Positions 54,047 through 61,035 of a stretch of 64,000 nucleotides of DNA are shown piece by piece. This DNA comes from Chloroherpetonaceae bacterium (GTDB lineage Bacteria > Bacteroidota > Chlorobiia > Chlorobiales > Thermochlorobacteraceae), in contig JANWWA010000007.1 in assembly GCA_025056565.1 (NCBI GenBank), positions 1-64,000 of the forward strand, in the 5' to 3' direction. The translations under genes were made by a program, and so were the position numbers. The notes beneath the pieces were generated by a model. It saw nothing but the letters and a program-made list of their open reading frames with translations, did no database searches and was not told where the DNA came from. Each line of letters begins with the position of its first letter. The first letter of the stretch is position 1.

Positions 54047-54814
54047 ATGCACAGAGCAAAGCTGACCTATCTTTCTCTCTTTGTTTGCTTTTTTCTTCTG
54101 ACTTCACATGGATATGCACAAGATTCCAAAGCAATATGTAGTGAAATTGATGCCTTGCTCGAGCAAATTAAGTTAGCCGAAGCCAAAGCGAAGGTCGATG
54201 AAGCCTTAGCCAAATTTCCAAATGATTTTGAGGTTACATGGCGCGCTTCGCGCGTCTATGTCGCATATGGGGATACTCAGCCGAAAAGCGAGCAAGAGAA
54301 AATTTACATTCGTGCAAAAGAACTTGCCGATGAAGCCATCAGGCTCAATCCGCAGTCCTCAATTGGCTATGTGCGCCGTGCTGTGGCAAATGGCAAGGTT
54401 GCTTTGTTCAAAGGCGTGCTGACTGTCAAAGACCTTGTCAAGCAAACACGCGCTGATGCCGAGAAAGCCATTCAGCTGAACAACGGCGGTGAGCAAGTCT
54501 TAGCCACGGCTTACTATGTGCTCGGTCGTGCTCACCTCAAGCTCTCGGAGACACCTGAAGTGATGCGTATGCCGATTGGCTTAGCGTGGGGCAACTTGGA
54601 CGATGCCATCAAAAACTTAGCAAAGGCAGTGGAGTTGCGTGGCGACTTTGTGATGTTTCGCTTGGACTATGCCCGTGCCTTAGAGCGTGACGATCGATTC
54701 GCTGAAGCCCGCGCTCAGCTTGAGAAAATTGCCTCGCTTAAAGTGCAAGAATACGGCGATGAAGAGCGCAAGAAAGAAGCCGCTCAGCTCTTGGAGAAAT
54801 TGAAAGGCAAGTAA
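54047..54814 (+). CDS. Exported TPR-like repeat protein
   Basis: A 255-residue protein with signal peptide (LFVCFFLLTSHGYAQ) and helical repeats resembling tetratricopeptide units (about 30-250): LLEQIKLAEAKAKVDEALAK, IRAKELADEAIRLNPQSS, ADAEKAIQLNNGGEQV, and LAKAVELRGDFV. The middle segment LGRAHLKLSETPEVMRMP is reminiscent of RMD1/regulator-of-microtubule-dynamics-like TPR proteins. Role: probably a scaffold in the periplasm. No partners are evident. Confidence 0.75.
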   Translation: MHRAKLTYLSLFVCFFLLTSHGYAQDSKAICSEIDALLEQIKLAEAKAKVDEALAKFPNDFEVTWRASRVYVAYGDTQPKSEQEKIYIRAKELADEAIRLNPQSSIGYVRRAVANGKVALFKGVLTVKDLVKQTRADAEKAIQLNNGGEQVLATAYYVLGRAHLKLSETPEVMRMPIGLAWGNLDDAIKNLAKAVELRGDFVMFRLDYARALERDDRFAEARAQLEKIASLKVQEYGDEERKKEAAQLLEKLKGK

Positions 54815-54829
54815 AAAGCGGTCATTCAC

Positions 54830-56317
54830 TTAATCACGTGCTTCACTCTCCTTAGCCGTCCGCACCGTGTGCATTGCTAAGATGCGTGCATTTTCGGCTT
54901 TAACTTCAGGCTTTTCTCGCCATGCCCAAAGCAGGCGGTTCGCTGTACGGTAGGCTTGCTCAAAGTTCAGAATCGGTCTTGGATAGTCTCGCCCTAATCG
55001 CACGCCGAACAAGTCTTCCTCCAGTGCGGTTAGCTTGTTAGGTGTGTGAATGAGGCTATTTGGCAAAGCGTTCAGCTCGGGGCACCACTGTCGGATAAAC
55101 TCACCGTCAGGGTCATTCTCTATTGACTGCTTGATAGGATTGTAGGTGCGAATGGTGTGCACGCCTGTTGTGCCTGCTTGCATCTGCACCTGTGGATAGT
55201 GAATGCCGGGTTCATAATCCAAGAATTGCTGCGCCAGAAATCGCGCCCCCTCTCGCCAGTCCTGCCAGCAAAGATGTGTGAGAAACGACACGAGCATGGC
55301 ACGCATTCGGAAGTTAATCCAGCCCGTTGCTTTCAGGCATCGCATTGCTGCATCGACAATAGGGAAGCCTGTTTGACCTGCTTTCCACGCCTCGATCAGC
55401 ATACCGTTATACGGTTTTTGAAGGCGGTCAAACCCTCGATTGAAATTTTCTGTCTCAATGCGGCACTCGGACTCAAACTTTTGAATGAAGTGGTCGCGCC
55501 ATGCAAGGCGTGCCTCAAATGCGGTCAAATTTTTCTGCACGCGCTTTGGCATCTCAGCTTTTGCCTTTTGCAGAGCGTGATAGACCTGTCGCACCGATAA
55601 GTTCCCCCACGCCAAGTAAGGCGAAAGCCGAGAGCAACTTTTGCGACTTGCGGCAGGCTTTGAGAGTGAAGCAAGATACTGCTCGCAGCGCTCCGAAAGA
55701 AAGGAGTGCAAATACTGCTTTGCGCTGCGCTCGCCCCCTTGCTGCATCACTGCCTCTCTTTCATTGAGTCCATCAGGCCGCTTTGCACACAGCGCTTGCT
55801 CCAACTCTGGGGACAATCTCACGGTTTGGAGCTTATCGAGATTCGGCTGCGCCAGTGGCGCAGTCATCACTTTCTGCCAATGTTCTGCCCAGCCCACACG
55901 ATGTTTTAGCCCTCGCTGCACAGCACTGTGCGGAAATTCTTGCCACTGAATACCGCGCCGTTTGCAGAAGGCTCTCACCGCTCTGTCGCGCGCAAATGTC
56001 GGCGCCGTGCCAATTTCTTCTTCCGAGAAAATCGTCTGAATACGATACTGACTTGCCAGCTGCCCAAGCACTTCCAGCATCTCTGCATAGAAGAGGTATA
56101 GCCGATGCTGGCGTTTGGCAAACGCTTCTTGCATCTCTTGGAGCGATTGGTAGGCAAAGCGCCAGTGGCGAATGTTCCAATCGGGATAGCTTTGCACGCT
56201 GGGCTCAAAGGTAAAAAATAGCAAGGCTGGTAGTGCCGATTCTGCTGCAGCTTTTAGCGGCATGTTGTCCTCGAGGCGCAAATTGCGCTTGAACCACACC
56301 AAGTTAATCTGCTCCAT
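54830..56317 (-). CDS. phr: Cryptochrome/photolyase family protein
   Basis: A 495-residue flavoprotein that uses blue light, probably to repair pyrimidine dimers. The N-terminal photolyase domain (about 5-135) begins [13 protein letters not shown], and the FAD-binding domain (about 200-480) has [49 protein letters not shown] and [11 protein letters not shown]. The usual TGTDAAPYFRIFNP stretch is replaced by [15 protein letters not shown], so the flavin-site Asp of classical enzymes is absent while the Asn-Pro is kept. This variant occurs in a distinct bacterial branch; repair activity is likely but not certain. It follows seven bases behind a small membrane protein gene. Confidence 0.9.
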   Translation of the reverse strand: MEQINLVWFKRNLRLEDNMPLKAAAESALPALLFFTFEPSVQSYPDWNIRHWRFAYQSLQEMQEAFAKRQHRLYLFYAEMLEVLGQLASQYRIQTIFSEEEIGTAPTFARDRAVRAFCKRRGIQWQEFPHSAVQRGLKHRVGWAEHWQKVMTAPLAQPNLDKLQTVRLSPELEQALCAKRPDGLNEREAVMQQGGERSAKQYLHSFLSERCEQYLASLSKPAASRKSCSRLSPYLAWGNLSVRQVYHALQKAKAEMPKRVQKNLTAFEARLAWRDHFIQKFESECRIETENFNRGFDRLQKPYNGMLIEAWKAGQTGFPIVDAAMRCLKATGWINFRMRAMLVSFLTHLCWQDWREGARFLAQQFLDYEPGIHYPQVQMQAGTTGVHTIRTYNPIKQSIENDPDGEFIRQWCPELNALPNSLIHTPNKLTALEEDLFGVRLGRDYPRPILNFEQAYRTANRLLWAWREKPEVKAENARILAMHTVRTAKESEARD

Positions 56318-56323
56318 CGCCTT

Positions 56324-56770
56324 TTACCGCACCATTTTGAGCATAAGCCACGAGAGCCACACACTGCGTAAGCTCCAGAGCACCGTGCGAAGCCAGTTTG
56401 TTGCAACCAGTGACTGATGCACCGCTGCATTGAAGCCATAACTTAGCTGAGTATGCTTCGGCACTTGCAGAAGCGCAGTAGACAGCCAGATAAGGCTGAG
56501 CATCACTAAACCCACAATCGCCTCGACGGCACTTACAGCATGCGGTCGCTCAAAACACAGCCAGAGTGCGGTGAGAAGCTCTATCAGCATAGGCACTATT
56601 ACCACGCTGGTTGTGAGCGTTGTGTGCAAGGCTTCATAGTCTTTGAAGGCCTCACTGCCCACACGGCTAAAGAGCGGGTAGTGCACCACCTGCACAAACC
56701 AAATCACGCCTGTCATAAAAAGCGTGGTGGTAAAATTCAGAAGTAAAATTAGCGTAGAAAGGGTAGGCAA
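56324..56770 (-). CDS. Four-helix membrane protein of unknown function
   Basis: A 148-residue protein with four hydrophobic helices. The phrase FMTGVIWFVQVVHYPLF in helix 1 and a later SYGFNAAVHQSLVATNWLRTVLW are conserved-looking blocks that I associate with a small bacterial family lacking a known role. It precedes the photolyase gene with a seven-base gap on the same strand, so the two are co-transcribed and a light- or stress-linked role is possible but unproven. Confidence 0.7.
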   Translation of the reverse strand: MPTLSTLILLLNFTTTLFMTGVIWFVQVVHYPLFSRVGSEAFKDYEALHTTLTTSVVIVPMLIELLTALWLCFERPHAVSAVEAIVGLVMLSLIWLSTALLQVPKHTQLSYGFNAAVHQSLVATNWLRTVLWSLRSVWLSWLMLKMVR

Positions 56771-56940
56771 GCGTTACTTCTTTTCAGCTTGAAACTCTCC
56801 ATGGGGCAAATAGCGTTCCAACAGTGGCAGCTTGTATCAACAGACAGATAAAGCGGGAGATTGGTGCAGCACAGCACGATCTCCCAAGTGTAGTGCAGCT
56901 TGGTATTTTTCGAAACATAGAAAATTCAGCAAGGCAAACT

Positions 56941-57480
56941 ATGACACAAGACTTCACTACCTCTGCACGTGAAAACCGCATCAGTCTCTGGATTAGCGTA
57001 AGTTTTCTCTGGGGCACGATTTTCTACATCTCTTCTATCTTTGTGCTCACCCTTGTGAGCGAGCAATGCGGCAGCTCTTTTCACCCCGACTTTTTGGATA
57101 GCGTTAAATCCTATTTCTTTTATGCCGTCTTGATTGTTGCCGTTGCGTTAGGTAGCTATGTGGTCAATAAGCTCTATGACCCTACTGGTGAGAAGCGTCA
57201 AAGACGCATTCGTGAAGTTAGTGCAGGTCGAAAAGAGCAAGTATTTGTTTCGTTCTTGGGCAGCATTGCTACCAGTTTCATTTTTTGCCTGATGACCGCC
57301 TTAGCGTTCTGGGCAGCACATTTGACAATTGGTGTTGCGTTTGATATGCCGTTCAGCACGGTGCTGATTGGTTCTCTGGCGAATGTGATTCCCGGCATAT
57401 TAGGTTCTTTGGCGACGGGACTGGTCTTTTTAGGCTTAAAACTCACAGGCCGATTTCCGACCAGTGAAGCGATGCCGTAA
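56941..57480 (+). CDS. Membrane protein of unknown function
   Basis: A 179-residue protein with four hydrophobic segments (about 13-37, 55-73, 103-122 and 137-165). I do not recognise the family. The longer frame from 56824 begins in what looks like non-coding leader; the ATG at 56941 is the best start. It lies 55 bases ahead of the SPFH gene on the same strand and may be part of a membrane-protein unit with it and LptF/LptG. Confidence 0.62.
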   Translation: MTQDFTTSARENRISLWISVSFLWGTIFYISSIFVLTLVSEQCGSSFHPDFLDSVKSYFFYAVLIVAVALGSYVVNKLYDPTGEKRQRRIREVSAGRKEQVFVSFLGSIATSFIFCLMTALAFWAAHLTIGVAFDMPFSTVLIGSLANVIPGILGSLATGLVFLGLKLTGRFPTSEAMP

Positions 57481-57535
57481 TGCAGTGCTTTTGTTATCTT
57501 AGCGCGCTGCAGTTTCAACCTTAACCACATCGCAC

Positions 57536-58444
57536 ATGTCGTCATTAATTGTTCTTGGCATCATCTTAGTCATCGTCGGCTTCGTTGCTGCTGGCACGAA
57601 TCCAAACTATCAGCGTTTTTCCGCGCTCTTTCGCTTGGGTGGCGTCGCTGTTATTGCTATTGGCATTTTAGCCAAATCCATCGTGCAGATTGATGGTGGC
57701 ACAGTGGGCGTCAAGCGGCTCTTTGGTGAAATTCAAAGCGATGTGCTCACTGAAGGGCTGCGTTTTATCAATCCACTGGTTGATGTCGTGCGCTTCGACA
57801 TTAAGACGCAGAACTATACAATGTCAGGTGCTAACGATGAGGCAGGTCGCTCAACGGACGATGCACTCCGGGTTCTCAGCGCAGATGGGTTAGAAGTGGT
57901 GCTTGATGTCACCGTACTTTATCGTGTTATCCCAAGTGAAGCCCCTCGTCTTTTGCGGGAAGTCGGGGTTGACTACCGCGATAAAATTGTGCGCCCTATT
58001 ATTCGCACTGCAATTCGCGATAATGCGGTCTACTACAATGCGGTTGATTTATACTCCACCAAGCGCGATGAATTTCAGCAGCGCATTGTGGAGAAAATCC
58101 GCAAGGATTTTGAATCACGTGGTCTTTTCTTGGAGCAAGTCTTGGTGCGCAACATCGCCTTACCCCCTTCGGTGAAAGCTGCTATTGAGGCTAAGATTAA
58201 TGCTGAACAAGAGGCGCAAAAGATGCAGTTCATTTTACTCAAAGAGCAGCAAGAAGCCGAGCGTAAGCGTGTGGAAGCGCAAGGCATTTCGGACTACCAG
58301 AAAATCATTAACAGCACCCTCACCGATAAGCAACTCCAATACGAGCAAATTAAAGCAATGCAGGAGCTGGTTAAATCACCAAATGCAAAAGTGATTTTTA
58401 TGGGCAGAGGCGCCGGCGCATCTGTCTTGATTGGCGACAAGTAA
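57536..58444 (+). CDS. SPFH/prohibitin-family membrane protein
   Basis: A 302-residue protein with two N-terminal hydrophobic segments (about 3-21 and 31-50), an SPFH domain (about 52-215; GTVGVKRLFGEIQSDVLTEG, VLDVTVLYRV) and a coiled-coil tail (about 218-285; EAQKMQFILLKEQQEAERKR). Prohibitin-like proteins form large membrane rings and often bind FtsH. The closing MGRGAGASVLIGDK is like that of bacterial prohibitins. No ftsH or NfeD partner is here. Confidence 0.9.
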   Translation: MSSLIVLGIILVIVGFVAAGTNPNYQRFSALFRLGGVAVIAIGILAKSIVQIDGGTVGVKRLFGEIQSDVLTEGLRFINPLVDVVRFDIKTQNYTMSGANDEAGRSTDDALRVLSADGLEVVLDVTVLYRVIPSEAPRLLREVGVDYRDKIVRPIIRTAIRDNAVYYNAVDLYSTKRDEFQQRIVEKIRKDFESRGLFLEQVLVRNIALPPSVKAAIEAKINAEQEAQKMQFILLKEQQEAERKRVEAQGISDYQKIINSTLTDKQLQYEQIKAMQELVKSPNAKVIFMGRGAGASVLIGDK

Positions 58445-58467
58445 CGCTCCCTAAGGCAACACACGCT

Positions 58468-59550
58468 GTGAGAATTCTCGACCGATATATTCTCTCACAA
58501 TACGCGCAATCGTTCCTCTTTGGCACGATTGCGTTCATTGCGCTTTTTATTTTGATTGACGTCATTGAGAAAATCGACTACTACATTGACCGCAAAGCGA
58601 GTTTTTTTGCCGTTGCTGGCTACTACCTCTACCTCCTTCCTGAAAATATCAAGCTCACTGCACCTATCAGTGCACTTTTGGCTGCACTCTTCGTCACAGG
58701 CAATCTTTCTAAGCAGACGGAGCTGACGGCCATGAAAGCCAGCGGCATTAGTCTGTATCGGATTCTGGTGCCGTTTTTCATTGTCTCAGCCGTCATCACG
58801 GCAGTGGATTTTCTTTTTTCTGGCTGGATTGTACCCTACACAACGCGTGAGAAGCAAAAATTTGAGTCGGTGCAGCTGGGCAAGACATTCTGGACGGGTG
58901 GCAGTCGCAGCAATTTTAATATCTTGGACAAAGCAGATCGCTTGGTGAGCATTGGCTACTTCGACGATGCGCAAAGTATCTGCTACAATGTTAGCGTGCA
59001 GCAATTTGAAGGCTCTTCAATGCGCTGGCGCATTGACGCCAAGCAGATGATTTTCGACACGCTCTCCAAGCGCTGGGTCTTGCAAGATGCCATCTGCCGA
59101 AATTTTCTCTACCAGCCTGAACAGTTAATCGTTGAAAGCGCGATTGACTCTTTTAGCTTTTCTTTTACCCTGCGTGATTTACGCGAAAACACCTCAGCAC
59201 TTGACCTACTCACCTTGCCCGACCACCGTGCCTTTATTGAGAAACGTCAGCGCAGTGGCTTTGAGGCAGTCGATGAAGCCCTTGTGAAGTATCACAGCAA
59301 AATCGCCTTTCCACTGGCCTGCCTCATTGTCGTGCTGATTGGTGTACCACTTTCTGCCACCAAAAAGCGTAGCGGCTTGGCGCTGGAAGCAGGGATTAGT
59401 ATCTTGATCGGCTTTATCTACATTGGCTTGCAGCAAACTTTTGCCACACTGGGCTACAAGGGCGAGATTCCGCCTTGGCTAGCGGCATGGTTTCCAAACT
59501 TGCTGTTTTTGGCTGTTGGACTGGTCCTGCTATGGAAGGCGCAAAAATAA
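58468..59550 (+). CDS. LptF/LptG family LPS export permease (YjgP/YjgQ)
   Basis: A 360-residue inner membrane permease with three helices at each end and a periplasmic beta-jelly-roll-like domain (about 115-265). The start VRILDRYILSQYAQSFLFG and the FALACLIVVLIGVPLSATKKR-like region before the last helices are typical. It exports LPS together with its sibling and the LptB ATPase; sequence alone does not say F or G, and the partner genes are not in the window. GTG at 58468 is the start. It overlaps yraN by 19 bases. Confidence 0.9.
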   Translation: MRILDRYILSQYAQSFLFGTIAFIALFILIDVIEKIDYYIDRKASFFAVAGYYLYLLPENIKLTAPISALLAALFVTGNLSKQTELTAMKASGISLYRILVPFFIVSAVITAVDFLFSGWIVPYTTREKQKFESVQLGKTFWTGGSRSNFNILDKADRLVSIGYFDDAQSICYNVSVQQFEGSSMRWRIDAKQMIFDTLSKRWVLQDAICRNFLYQPEQLIVESAIDSFSFSFTLRDLRENTSALDLLTLPDHRAFIEKRQRSGFEAVDEALVKYHSKIAFPLACLIVVLIGVPLSATKKRSGLALEAGISILIGFIYIGLQQTFATLGYKGEIPPWLAAWFPNLLFLAVGLVLLWKAQK

Positions 59551-59906
59551 ATCTTCATACCTTAGGGCAGCGCGGGGAAGCCCTTGCCGCAGAGTTTTTG
59601 AAAGCGAAAGGCTTTGAGATTTTGGCGCAAAACTACCGCTGCGGCAGAAACGAAATTGACCTTATTGCCAAGCGCAATAATGTGATTTCCTTTGTGGAAG
59701 TCAAAACACGGCGCAGCTATGAATTTGGTCACCCTGCTGAAGCGGTTACCAAATCTAAGCAGCGTGAGATAGCCAAAGCGGCACTATGCTACATTGAGCG
59801 TGCTGCGCATCAAGGCGTTACCTATCGGTTTGATGTTGTGGCAGTTATGTTGCACCACACGCCTCCAGCTATTGAACTTATTGAGGACGCATTCCGAATT
59901 TTCTAA
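59532..59906 (+). CDS. yraN: UPF0102 (YraN) family putative nuclease
   Basis: A 124-residue protein with the YraN core: GQRGEALAAEFLKAKGFEIL, NYRCGRNEIDLIAK (acidic site) and ISFVEVKTRRS (Glu-x-Lys), a Holliday-junction-resolvase-like PD-(D/E)XK fold. Biological role is not known. The ATG at 59532 lies inside the end of the LptF/LptG gene, so expression is coupled. The frame could start at 59475, but only the later start fits the family. Confidence 0.94.
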   Translation: MEGAKINLHTLGQRGEALAAEFLKAKGFEILAQNYRCGRNEIDLIAKRNNVISFVEVKTRRSYEFGHPAEAVTKSKQREIAKAALCYIERAAHQGVTYRFDVVAVMLHHTPPAIELIEDAFRIF

Positions 59907-59920
59907 CGCAGACTTGTAAG

Positions 59921-60985
59921 ATGAAAGCGCTCATTACTTCTGGCGGACATGGCACACGCCTTCGCCCAATTACACACACTCAAAACAAGCATCTTATACC
60001 GATTGCCAATAAGCCTATGCTGCACTATGCAATTGAAGCAGTCGCTGCAGCTGGCATCAAAGAAGTGGGCATTGTTACAAATGCTAAGAGCAAAGATGTG
60101 GAGAATGCCATCGGTTCAGGCAAAGAGTTCGGCGTGCGCATTACCTACATTCCGCAGGAAGCACCGCTTGGACTGGCACATGTGGTTAAAATCTCCCAAG
60201 ACTTTATCAAGGATGAGCCATTCATCTTCTACTTGGGCGATAATATGCTGGTAGGGGGCGTCAAGCGCTTTATTGATGAATTCTACGCACAAAAATCAAA
60301 CTGTCATCTTACGCTAGCGAAAGTCAAAGACCCAGAGCGCTTTGGCGTGCCTGAAATTTGCAATGGTCGCATTGTCTCCATTGAGGAAAAGCCCAAACAC
60401 CCTAAATCCAGTTATGCGGTCGCTGGCATTTACATCTACGACTCACACATTTTTGAAGCGGTGAATGCAATTCAGCCGAGTGCGCGTGGTGAGTTGGAAA
60501 TTTCTGATGCTCACCAATACCTGCTTGAAAAAAACTACCGTGTTACATACTCCGAAATCACAGGCTGGTGGAAAGACACAGGTAAGCCCTTTGATTTGCT
60601 GGAAGCCAACCGCCTTGTTTTAGAAAATCAAGAGACCTTGATTGAGGGCGAGGTGGATAAAGACTCCACGATTACAGGCAAGGTCGTTATTGGCAAAGGC
60701 ACGAAAATCCAAAATAGCGTTCTGCGCGGCCCGTGCATCATTGGCAAAAATTGCCTCATTAAGGATAGTTACATCGGGCCTTTCACATCTATCTACGATG
60801 ATTGCTTGGTTAACAAATCTGAGATTGAGTTCAGTATTGTGCTGAAGAGCTGCCGCATTGACGAAGTCGGTATCCGTATTGAGGAAAGCCTTTTGGGCAA
60901 TGATGTGCATATCGTGCGCTCCACCAGAAAGCCTAAAACCAATCGCTTTATGCTGGGCGACCAATCACGCGTGGAAGTTGTGTGA
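59921..60985 (+). CDS. Glucose-1-phosphate thymidylyltransferase, long form with left-handed beta-helix
   Basis: A 354-residue nucleotidyltransferase. The N-terminal catalytic domain (about 1-235) has GGHGTRLRPITHTQNKHLIP, YLGDNML and EISDAHQYLLE; the C-terminal part (about 240-350) has hexapeptide repeats (IEGEVDKDSTITGKVVIG and onward) forming a left-handed beta-helix. This arrangement is that of long RmlA-type enzymes, which make dTDP-glucose; some close relatives use UTP or other sugars. It lies 15 bases after yraN. No other dTDP-rhamnose gene is present here. Confidence 0.87.
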   Translation: MKALITSGGHGTRLRPITHTQNKHLIPIANKPMLHYAIEAVAAAGIKEVGIVTNAKSKDVENAIGSGKEFGVRITYIPQEAPLGLAHVVKISQDFIKDEPFIFYLGDNMLVGGVKRFIDEFYAQKSNCHLTLAKVKDPERFGVPEICNGRIVSIEEKPKHPKSSYAVAGIYIYDSHIFEAVNAIQPSARGELEISDAHQYLLEKNYRVTYSEITGWWKDTGKPFDLLEANRLVLENQETLIEGEVDKDSTITGKVVIGKGTKIQNSVLRGPCIIGKNCLIKDSYIGPFTSIYDDCLVNKSEIEFSIVLKSCRIDEVGIRIEESLLGNDVHIVRSTRKPKTNRFMLGDQSRVEVV

Positions 60986-61035
60986 ACCTCACAAAATCCA
61001 GACCCGTTAGCGCCTCATTTCATGCATAAGCTTGC

